Numbered from the stretch's first letter, positions 1-8,165 are shown. The stretch is 64,000 bases of DNA from Paenibacillus spongiae (GCF_024734895.1 NZ_CP091430.1:1652001-1716000), one strand, 5' to 3'. The notes: generated by a model not told the origin, from the sequence alone. Made by a program: numbers and translations.

Positions 1-1
1 G

Positions 2-208
2 ACCCGGCTCGCGCAGTCGAAGCGAGCCGAACGCCTCTACGGCGAGGCTCGTCTTGCCGCTCAGACGGCGCTGGCCTTCTATGATGCCTATGAAGCGCTC
101 GGACGCGAGTCTTATCAGGCGAATGGCCGCCGCTTTGAAGTCACGGAAGAAGCGGCGAAGGCTGCCAAAGTCAGCAGGCGGCTGCTCGATTATCTTCAGG
201 AACCGTGA
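2..208 (+). CDS. C-terminal part of an unidentified protein (truncated by window edge)
   Basis: An open frame enters from the left edge and stops at TGA 206-208, giving 68 residues. The fragment is alanine- and arginine-rich with a helical, coiled-coil-like composition (for example RRLLDYLQEP at the end) and no motif I recognise. The window edge removes the start, so neither family nor function can be named. The next gene starts about 85 bp downstream with its own ribosome binding site. Confidence 0.5.
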   Translation, partial: TRLAQSKRAERLYGEARLAAQTALAFYDAYEALGRESYQANGRRFEVTEEAAKAAKVSRRLLDYLQEP

Positions 209-293
209 AAACGGGTCGATGCCCGGGCGGTGTGTCCAATCTTTCGCCCCGTTTGCGTCATATGCTGTTGCAAACGTGAAAGGAGCGATGGGC

Positions 294-650
294 ATGGCAT
301 CGACACGCGTTAGACCAAGGCGGGAAGTGGTCGGCAGGGGCAAAGTCATCCGCATGGCAGTGCCAACGAAACGGAATGTGCAATCCGGGCCGATTCTGAA
401 TCGCCTGACGGTTGTTTGGGTGCAGAATAATGGAGTGACCTTTAACACAACAGGCTTCTTCGCTCGTTTGTTCAGGGGAAACACGCTCGTATCGACCGCA
501 TTCTTCGATAATTTCGGCGTCGTCCGCTTCGGGAATATCGGAACGCTGACGAATGCCACCTTCACCATCCAAACATTCAGCCCCACCGGCATTCTGTTCC
601 GGCAGCGCACCATTCCAGCGGGCTCCGAAGCGTTCGCCATTATCGGCTAA
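294..650 (+). CDS. conserved small beta-rich protein of unknown function
   Basis: 118 residues. Start chosen at ATG 294 because AGGAG (281-285) sits 8 nt upstream; the ATG at 288 would be too close and the longer open frame from 54 has no ribosome binding site. The first 25 residues are very basic (RVRPRREVVGRGK); the rest is a run of short beta-strand-like segments rich in Thr, Phe, Val and Asn (FNTTGFFARLF, FGNIGTLTNATFTI), ending in AGSEAFAIIG. No signal peptide or catalytic motif. The composition recalls small spore-surface or exosporium-type proteins, but that is only an impression. It ends in the bidirectional terminator at 711-743. Confidence 0.6.
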   Translation: MASTRVRPRREVVGRGKVIRMAVPTKRNVQSGPILNRLTVVWVQNNGVTFNTTGFFARLFRGNTLVSTAFFDNFGVVRFGNIGTLTNATFTIQTFSPTGILFRQRTIPAGSEAFAIIG

Positions 651-710
651 TGACGATTCGTTGACGCGCAAGGATGGCTCAACCACACTTAACCCTAATC
701 ATTCGAAAAC

Positions 711-743
711 AGCAGCGCAGCTCCTCATCGGAGCTGCGCTGCT
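711..743. terminator. bidirectional terminator
   Basis: Perfect 14-bp inverted repeat (AGCAGCGCAGCTCC / GGAGCTGCGCTGCT) with a TCATC loop. It lies between two convergent genes (294-650 on + and 772-1092 on -). An A-run (GAAAAC) at 705-710 gives a short U-run on the minus transcript; the plus side is less U-rich. Confidence 0.75.
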
Positions 744-771
744 GTTCGTTGTGCCGCCGGAAGGGGCATAT

Positions 772-1092
772 TCAGCCGCCGAACGCATCCCGGAACGCCG
801 TTCGCAGCTTGCCCGGCTCGACGTTCCATAATGCGGCGATTTCATCGTTGACGTTCTCGTCCCACCAGTCGGCGAGCAGACGCCGATTGCTGCGATTTTC
901 GTAAATCCAAATCGAATTCAGGATGACTTTGCGGTAATACAGCTTCTCGGCTTCCTGGATCTTGTCGCTGGGAATCCAAATGCCGAGCCGCTTCATCGTC
1001 CGGTATAGCTCGTTATCGCAGGCCCGCCTGATTTTTCGCGCGCTGGGGTATTGCTCGGTATGCTTATTGTTGTGGTTAGCCGAAGATTTCAT
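772..1092 (-). CDS. conserved small protein of unknown function
   Basis: 106 residues from ATG 1092, preceded by AGGGAGGAG 9-11 nt upstream; a GTG two codons earlier is an alternative. The body is rich in Arg, Trp and Tyr (RTMKRLGIWIP, YYRKVILNSIWIYENR, LLADWWDENV) and looks like a compact helical cytosolic protein without membrane segments. I recall similar proteins being common in Paenibacillus genomes, sometimes mislabelled as dehydrogenase, but it lacks any nucleotide-binding motif. Function unknown. Confidence 0.65.
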   Translation of the reverse strand: MKSSANHNNKHTEQYPSARKIRRACDNELYRTMKRLGIWIPSDKIQEAEKLYYRKVILNSIWIYENRSNRRLLADWWDENVNDEIAALWNVEPGKLRTAFRDAFGG

Positions 1093-1194
1093 CGTCACCG
1101 ACTCCTCCCTATCCCCTATATATGCTTCCGGGGTGGAGGAGGTCACAAGCGGCGGCGCTTCAAGGCAGTGGCCGTGACGGTACCGCGTTTGCGA

Positions 1195-1641
1195 CTATTG
1201 GACCTGAATATATCCGACCATAGGCGCGCCGTGACTCGATTCCGTATGGGTCTGGCACACGATCGGGTAGGTGCCCTTCGCTTCCGCTTTGAACCGGACG
1301 GTTGTCGTCTTGCCTTTCGTTACGACGCCCTTAATCCCCAGGCCTTCAATGACGAAAGGATGGGATTCCCCATTGACGCCTGTAATGCGCAGCTCGACCT
1401 GATCCCCCTTGTTGACGATAATGGTGCCGGGATCCCAGCGGTAGACCTCGATTTTTTTGCCGTCATCCGTACGCGCCTCGAATTCCCCGGTAACCAGGTG
1501 AAAGACGCGGACTTGCTCCGGCGCGCTCATGGCGGGCTTCGCCGGGTTCCATTTGATGTAAACGGCAGCAATGAGCAGGACGAGGAGCACAAGGGAGAAG
1601 AGACGGAAATGCTTTTTCTTCACGACAAAAATTTTTGACAT
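1195..1641 (-). CDS. membrane-anchored cupredoxin-domain protein
   Basis: 148 residues from ATG 1641, with AAGGTGG 7 nt upstream. One N-terminal membrane segment (about residues 12-30, FSLVLLVLLIAAVYI) anchors a beta-sandwich domain outside the cell. Candidate copper ligands are in cupredoxin order: His in ESHPFV, Cys and His in YPIVCQTHTESSHGAPM, and the Met of that segment. This fits a plastocyanin/nitrous-oxide-reductase-like cupredoxin fold and suggests copper binding or electron transfer at the membrane surface. It stands alone, with a convergent neighbour on one side and divergent dedA-like gene on the other. Confidence 0.8.
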   Translation of the reverse strand: MSKIFVVKKKHFRLFSLVLLVLLIAAVYIKWNPAKPAMSAPEQVRVFHLVTGEFEARTDDGKKIEVYRWDPGTIIVNKGDQVELRITGVNGESHPFVIEGLGIKGVVTKGKTTTVRFKAEAKGTYPIVCQTHTESSHGAPMVGYIQVQ

Positions 1642-1849
1642 GAAACGCCCACCTTCTTTCATCGGATCAGTATCACAGCTAGTCTATGCACGGGCTTGTC
1701 TGCCGATGATAACGAAATCGAAAATGATAATTAATGCATGCGGGTCTCACCTTTGTCCTCCATTGGGTCTATGGATGGCATGTCTGGAAGTATGCTAGAA
1801 TACCGTTAGATTAAGAGAAGTAAAATATGCGTTGGATGGGAGACGGAGA

Positions 1850-2458
1850 ATGGATTGGATTCACAAGGTTCTTGACAGCTTGCTGCTGTGGGTGGAAAGT
1901 TTGGGCTATTACGGCATTGTCATCGGATTGGCGATCGAGGTCATTCCTAGCGAAATCGTACTGGCATTCGGCGGCTATTTGGTGTTTCAAGGTAAAGTCA
2001 CCTTTCTCGGCGCCGTTATCTTCGGAACGATCGGAGCAGTCATTCAGCAGTGGATCTTATATGCGATCGGCCGGTTTGCAGGGCGTCCATTCTTTGAAAA
2101 ATACGGTAAATATATAAAAATCAAACCGAAGCATCTGGACATCTCGGAGCGGTGGTTTAAGCAATATGGAGCGGGTATCGTATTCACGGCGCGGTTCGTT
2201 CCGGTTATGCGGCAGGCGATCTCGATTCCGGCCGGCATCGCGAAGATGAATTTCGGGTTGTTCACGCTGCTGACGCTGTTGGCCTCGATCCCGTGGTCGA
2301 TTCTGTTCGTTTACTTGGGCTATACGCTCGGAGATCAATGGGAGAATATCGATGAGAAGGCAGCGCCTTACGTGCAGCCGGCAATCTTGATCGCGATCGG
2401 CCTGCTGATCGTTTACGTGCTGTTCAAGGTGCTCCGCAAACGGGGCAAATCGATATAA
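1850..2458 (+). CDS. DedA family membrane protein
   Basis: 202 residues. Start chosen at ATG 1850 with GGAGACGGAGA just upstream; an ATG at 1832 lacks a ribosome binding site. DedA/VTT-type features: an early acidic motif in a membrane helix (GLAIEVIPSEIVL), the signature FTARFVPVMRQAISIPAG with its conserved Arg and Pro, and five to six hydrophobic segments, ending in a basic tail (KVLRKRGKSI). DedA proteins act in lipid carrier or phospholipid flipping and proton-motive-force homeostasis; the substrate here is unknown. It is followed by the repeat array at 2585-2785. Confidence 0.88.
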   Translation: MDWIHKVLDSLLLWVESLGYYGIVIGLAIEVIPSEIVLAFGGYLVFQGKVTFLGAVIFGTIGAVIQQWILYAIGRFAGRPFFEKYGKYIKIKPKHLDISERWFKQYGAGIVFTARFVPVMRQAISIPAGIAKMNFGLFTLLTLLASIPWSILFVYLGYTLGDQWENIDEKAAPYVQPAILIAIGLLIVYVLFKVLRKRGKSI

Positions 2459-2584
2459 TTGGCGATGGGAAGCATCGTTTGGTACAATATAGAGAATCGT
2501 CTATGTTTGACCATAAACGTTATTCGGCAAAACATAAAGTACTTGCTTATGAAGCAATCGAACAGAAGCCCCAGCTTCACACAA

Positions 2585-2796
2585 CGAAGCGGATGCTTCC
2601 GAAGTCAGTTTTGCTGCGAAGCAATAGCAAAGAAGCGTATGCTACACAAAACGAAGCGGATGCTTCCGAAGTCAGTTTTGCTGCGAAGCAATAGCAAAGA
2701 AGCGTATGCTACACAAAACGAAGCGGATGCTTCCGAAGTCAGTTTTGCTGCGAAGCAATAGCAAAGAAGCGTATGCTACACAAAACTTTTAGGAGG
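2585..2796 (+). repeat. tandem repeat array A (3 x 67 bp) ending in a ribosome binding site
   Basis: Three essentially identical 67-bp units start at 2585, 2652 and 2719. After the third unit the sequence leaves the repeat at 2786 and reads CTTTTAGGAGG, the ribosome binding site of the gene at 2806. Each unit contains AGTTTTGCTGCGAAGCAA, in which TTGCT and AGCAA can pair around a GCGA loop. The period is not a multiple of 3 and no start is usable, so it is not coding. The same layout recurs at 26283-26554 and 44130-44217. Confidence 0.9.
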
Positions 2797-2805
2797 TCGT
2801 AACCG

Positions 2806-3372
2806 ATGAGCAAAAATTTGGCCAACAAGCTGAATAAAGGCATCAGCACACAGCAATTTATCGATTCCTTCCAGAAAAATAAAGAGACGTTCCAAAGCTG
2901 GCAGAGCCAGTTCGAATGGCCGAGCGAGGATGACCGGGAATATTTCGAATCCATCAATAACCGCGACGACCTGCGCTGTCTGATTCTGGCGGCGGAATGG
3001 TGCGGAGACGTTGTGCGCAACCTGCCTGTCGTCTTCAAAGCGCTGGAGGTTACGGGCATTCCGACGGAAGTGCTGGTCATGGAAGACCATTTGGACACGA
3101 TGGATGAGTTTCTGACGATGGGCGGACGCGCGATTCCAATCGTCATCTTCACCGATACGGGCGGACACGTGCTTGGCCAATGGGGACCGCGTCCAAGCCA
3201 TGTGCAGGAAGCGATGACCGCTTTCAAATTGGCGAACTCCGACCGCGAAGCGGCGGATTATCAAGAGAAGCTGGCCGAGACGCGCCAAGAGATGGGACGC
3301 CGTTACGGCGAAGGCGCCGGTTACCAGCAAATTATCGTGAAAGAGCTGCGCGAGCTGCTGTCGGCGCTATAA
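2806..3372 (+). CDS. thioredoxin-fold protein with a single-Cys WCGD site
   Basis: 188 residues; AGGAGG at 2791-2796 is 9 nt before ATG. A thioredoxin-like core runs from about residue 56: strand LRCLILAAEWCGDVVRN with one redox-site Cys (WCGD rather than WCxxC), strand PTEVLVMED, and the cis-Pro loop GGRAIPIVIF. The N-terminal 50 residues and C-terminal 45 residues are helical. With no resolving Cys at the usual place it is more likely a monothiol reductant or binding protein than a dithiol oxidoreductase; the family is annotated only as thioredoxin family protein. The gene follows repeat array A and lies 3 nt before the MBL hydrolase gene, so they are probably co-transcribed. Confidence 0.85.
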   Translation: MSKNLANKLNKGISTQQFIDSFQKNKETFQSWQSQFEWPSEDDREYFESINNRDDLRCLILAAEWCGDVVRNLPVVFKALEVTGIPTEVLVMEDHLDTMDEFLTMGGRAIPIVIFTDTGGHVLGQWGPRPSHVQEAMTAFKLANSDREAADYQEKLAETRQEMGRRYGEGAGYQQIIVKELRELLSAL

Positions 3373-3375
3373 TCC

Positions 3376-4005
3376 ATGCTGACAATTGAAACCTTCTCAC
3401 TAGGCCCCTTGCAAACGAATGCTTATTTAGTGATGGAAGAGACCGGCCAGCGCGGCTTTATCGTCGATCCCGGCATGGGACCCAAGCGGTTGCTGGAGCG
3501 GATTCGCGATGTGAAGATCGAAGCGATCGTATTGACGCATGCCCACTTTGACCATATGGGTGGGGTCGACGAGGTGCGGAAAGCCGCGGGCTGTCCCGTC
3601 TATCTGCATGATCTGGAGGCGGACTGGCTGACCGATGCGGCCAAGAACGGGTCGATGCGATGGTCCGACGTTACCAAGCCGCTGACCACGGATCCGGCAG
3701 AGCATGCCCTTGAGGAGGGCCAGCAGCTGCAGCTGATCGGCCACACCTTCAAGGTGCTGCACACCCCGGGCCATTCGCCCGGAAGCGTAAGCTTGCTGTG
3801 CGGCGAGCATCTCCTTAGCGGAGACGTACTGTTCCGCATGTCAGTCGGACGGACGGACCTACCGGGCGGCCGCGAACGCGATCTGTACGATTCGATCCGC
3901 AATAAGCTGTACAAGCTTGATTCGAACGTACGCGTATATCCGGGACATGGCCCGCAGACGACAATCGGATTTGAAAAAGCAAACAACCCTTATGTGCCGG
4001 CTTAG
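3376..4005 (+). CDS. metallo-beta-lactamase fold hydrolase (glyoxalase II-like)
   Basis: 209 residues, 3 nt after the preceding stop. The metal-binding motif LTHAHFDHMGG is at about residues 53-63; further ligands are in HTPGHSPGS (about 133), the Asp in LLSGDVLF and the His in YPGHGPQT. Length and order match small hydroxyacylglutathione-hydrolase-like proteins (YqgX type) that cleave thioesters with a dinuclear Zn/Fe centre. The substrate cannot be told. It ends at an inverted repeat that includes its last codons. Confidence 0.88.
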   Translation: MLTIETFSLGPLQTNAYLVMEETGQRGFIVDPGMGPKRLLERIRDVKIEAIVLTHAHFDHMGGVDEVRKAAGCPVYLHDLEADWLTDAAKNGSMRWSDVTKPLTTDPAEHALEEGQQLQLIGHTFKVLHTPGHSPGSVSLLCGEHLLSGDVLFRMSVGRTDLPGGRERDLYDSIRNKLYKLDSNVRVYPGHGPQTTIGFEKANNPYVPA

Positions 4006-4022
4006 CCGGCCGCGTAAGGGTT
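3985..4022 (+). terminator. terminator overlapping the end of the MBL gene
   Basis: Inverted repeat with outer arms AACCCTTA / TAAGGGTT and inner arms GCCGGC / GCCGGC around the stop codon, followed by CTCCTTATTG. The U-run is weak. Confidence 0.5.
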
Positions 4023-4076
4023 CTCCTTATTGTATATAGTTGTATATCAAGCTAAAGCTGATGGAGGACGGACAAA

Positions 4077-6341
4077 GTGGCAGAGACGAAACAGCGTATC
4101 GCAGAAGAAGAAGCGGAGCTTGGCGCCGGGGGGAAGATCGAGCTGACGCCCGAAGAGCAGGCAGCCGAGCAGGAAAGAATCGTTAAGCGGGTTTCCATTG
4201 ATCTGTCCCTGCCGTTAACGAAGGTGAAGTCGGCGGTTAGTTTGCTTGACGAAGGCAACACGATCCCGTTCATCGCCCGCTACCGGAAGGAAATGACGGG
4301 AGAGCTCGACGAGAACGAGCTGCGCTTGATTGAAGAAAAGCTGCAGTATATGCGCAATCTCGAGTCGCGCAAGCGGGAAGTCATCCGTTTGATTGAAGAG
4401 CAGGGCAAGTTGACCGACGAGCTGCGTCAATCCATCCTTGCATCGGTCAAACTGCAGGAAGTAGAAGATATCTACAGGCCATACCGGCAGAAGCGCAAAA
4501 CAAGAGCCAGCGTTGCGAAAGAGCGGGGTCTCGAGCCTCTTGCGCAGTGGCTCTTCTCGCAGCCTCGTCAAGGCGAGCCGATGCGGGAGGCGGAGCGTTA
4601 TATCGACGCAGAGAAGGGCGTGAATACGGCGGATGATGCGCTTCAGGGCGCGATGGACATCATTGCCGAGCAAATTGCCGACGATGCCAAGATTCGCGCT
4701 TGGGTAAGGCGGCATACATTCGATCACGGCGTGCTGCGGACGGAAGTGAAGGACGCATCGTTAGAGTCGGTCTACGAGATGTATTACGACTATCAGGAGC
4801 CTATGAAGAAGCTGCCGCCGCACCGGACGCTGGCCGTTAACCGGGCAGAACGGGAAGACGTGCTGCGCGTTTCCCTGGAGGTGCCTGCAGAACGCGTGCA
4901 TGATTACATCGACCGCCAGATCGTCCGAGGCGGCACCACGCAGGTAATCAGGGACGTGCTGGTGAAGACGATCGAGGATGCCTACAAGCGGCTGATCGCT
5001 CCATCGATCGAGCGGGAGGTGCGCGGGGAGCTTACGGATAAGGCAGAGGAGCACGCCATTCAAATTTTTTCTGCAAATCTGCGTAATCTGCTCCTCCAGC
5101 CGCCTGTGCGCGGCCATGTCGTCCTTGGTGTCGATCCCGCATTCCGCACCGGCTGCAAGCTTGCCGTCGTCGACGAAACGTCCAAGCTGCTGGAGGTTGC
5201 GGTCGTATATCCGACGGCGCCGAACAACAAGGTTGCGGAAGCGGAGAAGCTGATCGGCGGCCTCATCGACAAGTATAAGGTCGAGCTCATCGTAATCGGC
5301 AATGGGACCGCTTCGCGCGAGACGGAGCAGTTCATCGCCGGTATGATCGGCAAACGCAAGGCGGCGGGCCAAGACAAGGGCCGCGATATCAAATATATTA
5401 TCGTGAACGAGGCAGGGGCCAGCGTCTATTCCGCTTCCAAATTGGCGGCGGATGAATTCCCCGCGCTCGATGTAGCCGAACGCAGCGCGGTCTCCATTGC
5501 CAGAAGGCTGCAGGATCCGCTTGCAGAGCTCGTGAAGATCGAGCCCAAAGCGATCGGCGTCGGCCAATATCAGCATGATGTAAGCCAGAAGCGGCTGGAT
5601 GAAAGCCTAGGCGGCGTCGTGGAATCGGCGGTCAACCATGTCGGCGTCGATGTGAACACGGCTTCGCCCTCGCTGCTCGGTTATGTCGCCGGAATCAACG
5701 CGACAACCGCCAAAAATATCGTGAAATACCGCGATGAGAACGGAATCTTCAAAGACCGCAAAGCGCTGAAGAGCGTGCCGAGATTGGGCGCGAAGACGTA
5801 CGAGCAGTGCATCGGCTTTATTCGCGTGCTGGAAAGCGCGAATATACTTGACCGGACACCTATTCATCCGGAGTCGTATGAGGTGGTGGACAAGCTGTGC
5901 CAAGCGTTTGGACTGAAGCTGGATCAGCTCGGCAGCGAGTCGTTCAAAGCGGCTCTCATGGATGTTAAGCCTGAGGAGGCAGCGCCGATGCTGGGGGTTG
6001 GGGTGCCGACGCTGCGCGACATTATAGACAGCCTGCTGCGTCCTGGACGAGATCCGCGGGAGGAGCTGCCACAGCCGATCTTCCATACGGATGTGCTTGA
6101 TATCGAGGACTTGAAGCCCGGTATGGAGCTTCACGGCACGGTGCGCAATGTCATAGACTTCGGCGCCTTCGTGGACATCGGCATTAAGAACGATGGCCTG
6201 GTCCACATCTCCCAGCTGAGCAACAAGTTCGTGAAGCATCCGATGGATGTCGTATCGGTCGGAGACAACGTGACTGTCTGGGTACTGAGCGTAGATGTCA
6301 AGAAAGGACGCGTCGGCCTTACCATGCGCAAGCCGGACTAA
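4077..6341 (+). CDS. tex: Tex family RNA-binding transcription accessory protein
   Basis: 754 residues from GTG 4077, with GGAGG (4063-4067) 9 nt upstream. Domain order is that of Tex: N-terminal helical region (FIARYRKEMTGELDE near residue 62), YqgF-like RNase H fold from about residue 345 (GVDPAFRTGCKLAVVD), helix-hairpin-helix pair around 515-575 (VDVNTASPSLLGYVAGI, VPRLGAKTYEQCIGF) and a C-terminal S1 domain from about 670 (GTVRNVIDFGAFVDIG). Tex binds nucleic acid and influences transcription and stress tolerance. The N-terminus carries about 40 extra acidic residues. It is followed by cmpA and an sprT-like gene, the order seen around ydcI in Bacillus subtilis. Confidence 0.95.
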   Translation: MAETKQRIAEEEAELGAGGKIELTPEEQAAEQERIVKRVSIDLSLPLTKVKSAVSLLDEGNTIPFIARYRKEMTGELDENELRLIEEKLQYMRNLESRKREVIRLIEEQGKLTDELRQSILASVKLQEVEDIYRPYRQKRKTRASVAKERGLEPLAQWLFSQPRQGEPMREAERYIDAEKGVNTADDALQGAMDIIAEQIADDAKIRAWVRRHTFDHGVLRTEVKDASLESVYEMYYDYQEPMKKLPPHRTLAVNRAEREDVLRVSLEVPAERVHDYIDRQIVRGGTTQVIRDVLVKTIEDAYKRLIAPSIEREVRGELTDKAEEHAIQIFSANLRNLLLQPPVRGHVVLGVDPAFRTGCKLAVVDETSKLLEVAVVYPTAPNNKVAEAEKLIGGLIDKYKVELIVIGNGTASRETEQFIAGMIGKRKAAGQDKGRDIKYIIVNEAGASVYSASKLAADEFPALDVAERSAVSIARRLQDPLAELVKIEPKAIGVGQYQHDVSQKRLDESLGGVVESAVNHVGVDVNTASPSLLGYVAGINATTAKNIVKYRDENGIFKDRKALKSVPRLGAKTYEQCIGFIRVLESANILDRTPIHPESYEVVDKLCQAFGLKLDQLGSESFKAALMDVKPEEAAPMLGVGVPTLRDIIDSLLRPGRDPREELPQPIFHTDVLDIEDLKPGMELHGTVRNVIDFGAFVDIGIKNDGLVHISQLSNKFVKHPMDVVSVGDNVTVWVLSVDVKKGRVGLTMRKPD

Positions 6342-6352
6342 CATTTGGCCAA

Positions 6353-6401
6353 AACAGCAAAGAGAAGCCCTGACCGACTGTCAGGGCTTTTCTTTGCTGT
6401 T
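6353..6401. terminator. strong terminator after tex
   Basis: A 22-bp inverted repeat (6353-6374 with 6380-6401, one G-T wobble) around CGACT, with AT-rich outer ends. It can serve tex on the plus strand and cmpA on the minus strand. Confidence 0.85.
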
Positions 6402-6450
6402 CGCGCCAGCTCCTCAGGGACAAACGGCAAGGAGCATGGAACAACGTGTA

Positions 6451-6585
6451 TTATAAACTGGCACTGTCGTCGTTAGGATGCTGCTTCGTGCGGTAAAAGT
6501 ACCAGCAATCGTTCAACAGCCTGATTTGCCGCCGGTCTTTCTTCATAAAAGCACGCATTAATTGATTGCACAGCCACTGCGGCAC
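6451..6585 (-). CDS. cmpA: cortex morphogenetic protein CmpA
   Basis: A 44-residue protein, easy to miss. Start chosen at GTG 6585: AGGAGG (6600-6595) is 9 nt upstream, whereas an in-frame ATG at 6591 would be only 3 nt from it. The sequence begins MPQWLCNQLMRAF and continues with KKDRRQIRLLND and CWYFYR, the hallmark of CmpA. In Bacillus subtilis CmpA (37 residues) is an adaptor that directs ClpXP degradation of SpoIVA during spore envelope quality control. The location between tex and an sprT-like gene matches Bacillus gene order. Confidence 0.88.
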   Translation of the reverse strand: MPQWLCNQLMRAFMKKDRRQIRLLNDCWYFYRTKQHPNDDSASL

Positions 6586-6709
6586 ATGCATCGCCCTCCT
6601 CCTGCCCATACTTGTGTAATAACTAGTATATGGGGATGGGCGGATGTCCGTGCAGGTCCCAATGAATTCAATCCTTCATACGACGATCCGCTTAGACTGC
6701 TAAGGCAGA

Positions 6710-7063
6710 TCAGACATCCATTTCTTCTTCATACCACTGCTCGAGCTGCGCTTGAAGCGCGCGGATTTCCGTAAGCAGCGAGATGAGCGGATAGGATTTC
6801 TCCTCGATAGCGGAGAAGCTTCGTTCCAATTCGTTCATATAATCCAGTCCGGATTGCTTCTGAAGCGACTTGTCGTGCAGCTCCAGATCCTCGCATTCAC
6901 CGATCGCATAAGGCAGCTGAGGAACATTGCTGGCGGTCAGCTTGTCGATTTCTTTATGTAAGCGCAGATTAAGCGCGCTTAACTGATAAGCGTGCGATGC
7001 GGGCATTTCTACGAATGAGATGCCGCTGGTGCCGTTCATAATAACGTAACGCATGTGTGGCAT
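6710..7063 (-). CDS. hypothetical protein
   Basis: 117 residues from ATG 7063 with GAGG 10 nt upstream; ATG 7054 is an alternative. Starts MPHMRYVIMNGTSGIS and then is largely alpha-helical and acidic with leucine-rich stretches (FSAIEEKSYPLISLLTEIRALQAQLEQ is split here as FSAIEEKSYPL then ISLLTEIRALQ), ending EEEMDV. No known motif; a cytosolic helical protein. It faces away from the sprT-like gene, so the 7064-7202 interval holds divergent promoters. Confidence 0.55.
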   Translation of the reverse strand: MPHMRYVIMNGTSGISFVEMPASHAYQLSALNLRLHKEIDKLTASNVPQLPYAIGECEDLELHDKSLQKQSGLDYMNELERSFSAIEEKSYPLISLLTEIRALQAQLEQWYEEEMDV

Positions 7064-7202
7064 AGTAGGGTGACCTCTCCTCTCGAACATGTCGATTCAT
7101 GAACCTACTTGACAGTTTAGCGTATTCATCCTTTACAATTCAAGTAGCAACATAGATTCGATAGCCATACTTGAAGTATGCGGACAGGAGGGGGCGCAGG
7201 AC

Positions 7203-7682
7203 ATGACGGACAAGCAGCTGCAGGAATGGGTGGAACGGGTTTCGCTGCAGTTTTTCAAGCTGCCGTTCCGGCATCAAGCGACCTTTAACAGGCGTCTGAA
7301 GTCAACCGGCGGCCGCTATTTTACGAAATCGCATAATATCGAGATCAGTCCGCATCAGCTGGAGAGCTATGGTGAAGAAGAGACCGAGAAGATCATCAAG
7401 CATGAGCTGTGCCATTATCATCTGCATCAATTGAAGCGGGGATACAAGCACCGGGACGCGGACTTCAAACAGCTGCTCGCGCATGTAGGGGGATCGCGGT
7501 TCTGCAAATCGCTTCCCGGGCGCGAAATACGCAGAACATTGCCGCATCGTTACAAGCTCGTTTGCCGTAATTGCGGGATGGAATATCTGCGCAAGCGTAA
7601 GGTTGATCCAAGGCGATATGCTTGCGGAGCATGCAGAGGAAAATTATTATTATTTATGCTTGACTTAAAAATTGATTCGTGA
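7203..7682 (+). CDS. SprT-like zinc metalloprotease family protein
   Basis: 159 residues. SprT features: the HExxH-type zinc site KHELCHYHLHQ at about residues 76-86, and a C-terminal zinc ribbon with CRNCG near 120 and CGAC near 139. Equivalent to YdcK of Bacillus subtilis, also found between cmpA and a tRNA cluster. The biochemical role in Firmicutes is unproven; eukaryotic Spartan relatives cleave DNA-protein crosslinks. The -35 element of the downstream tRNA promoter lies within the last codons of this gene, so the C-terminal tail (FMLDLKIDS) is shaped by promoter sequence. Confidence 0.88.
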   Translation: MTDKQLQEWVERVSLQFFKLPFRHQATFNRRLKSTGGRYFTKSHNIEISPHQLESYGEEETEKIIKHELCHYHLHQLKRGYKHRDADFKQLLAHVGGSRFCKSLPGREIRRTLPHRYKLVCRNCGMEYLRKRKVDPRRYACGACRGKLLLFMLDLKIDS

Positions 7683-7688
7683 TACATT
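7660..7688 (+). promoter_or_regulatory. promoter of the first tRNA pair
   Basis: TTGACT (7660-7665), 17-nt spacer, TACATT (7683-7688), about 20 nt before tRNA-Asn. It overlaps the 3' end of the sprT-like gene. Confidence 0.7.
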
Positions 7689-7709
7689 ATTTCTTGTCAC
7701 TAATAATGT

Positions 7710-7785
7710 TCCCTGATAGCTCAGTTGGTAGAGCACTCGACTGTTAATCGAGTTGTCACAGGTTCGAGTCCTGTTCGGGGAGCCA
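7710..7785 (+). tRNA. tRNA-Asn (GTT)
   Basis: Full cloverleaf: acceptor TCCCTGA / TCGGGGA (with a T-G and an A-U style pairing at the ends), D-arm GCTCAGTTGGTAGAGC, anticodon stem CTCGA / TCGAG around TGTTAA with anticodon GTT, T-arm GGTTCGAGTCC, encoded CCA. Confidence 0.97.
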
Positions 7786-7790
7786 TTCAT

Positions 7791-7881
7791 GGAGAGATAC
7801 CCAAGTGGCTCAAGGGGACCCTCTGCTAAGGGGTTAGACTGCGCAAGTGGTGCGAGGGTTCGAATCCCTCTCTCTCCGCCA
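7791..7881 (+). tRNA. tRNA-Ser (GCT)
   Basis: Class II tRNA with a long variable arm. Acceptor GGAGAGA / TCTCTCC, anticodon stem CCCTC / GAGGG-like arms around TGCTAA, anticodon GCT, T-arm GGTTCGAATCC, encoded CCA. Confidence 0.95.
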
Positions 7882-7900
7882 TCATTTATGAATGTGACGC

Positions 7901-7924
7901 GGGGCCGTCCAGGCGGCTCCTTTT
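7901..7924 (+). terminator. terminator after tRNA-Ser
   Basis: GGGGCCG / CGGCTCC arms (one G-T wobble) followed by TTTTG. It separates the Asn-Ser unit from the Glu-Lys-Leu unit, which has its own promoter. Confidence 0.7.
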
Positions 7925-8011
7925 GTTTGCCTTATTGGATCGACTCTGATACATTGGCGAATGCATTCACGGATGAGTTGAAGAAGCTTCAAAAAACTTC
8001 GAAAAAAAAGC

Positions 8012-8040
8012 TTGCACCATGTAATGAAAAGTGTTATGAT
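8012..8040 (+). promoter_or_regulatory. promoter of the Glu-Lys-Leu tRNA unit
   Basis: TTGCAC (8012-8017), 17-nt spacer, TATGAT (8035-8040), 44 nt upstream of tRNA-Glu; an A-rich stretch (AAAAAACTTCGAAAAAAAA) just upstream looks like an UP element. Confidence 0.75.
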
Positions 8041-8084
8041 CTTACTTGTCGCTTGAATGAGCTGACGCTGATGATCACCATTGC

Positions 8085-8159
8085 GGCCCGTTGGTCAAGG
8101 GGTTAAGACACCTCCCTTTCACGGAGGTAACAGGGGTTCGAATCCCCTACGGGTCACCA
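8085..8159 (+). tRNA. tRNA-Glu (TTC)
   Basis: Acceptor GGCCCGT / ACGGGTC, anticodon stem CCTCC / GGAGG around TTTCAC, anticodon TTC, T-arm GGTTCGAATCC, encoded CCA. Confidence 0.97.
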
Positions 8160-8165
8160 TCTTAA

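Noticed and set aside
1700..1740. Fur-like box (AATGATAATTAATGC) between the cupredoxin and DedA genes
   Set aside because: Only a partial match to the 7-1-7 consensus in AT-rich sequence; not enough to call.
2459..2761. Open frames through repeat array A
   Set aside because: The 67-bp period shifts frame with each copy, there is no ribosome binding site, and two frames are open only because the repeat has few stops.
2585..2785. CRISPR-like direct repeats
   Set aside because: Units are contiguous with no unique spacers; same for 26283-26545.
4761..5576. Long minus-strand frame inside tex
   Set aside because: Shadow of the tex coding frame without a ribosome binding site or protein family features.
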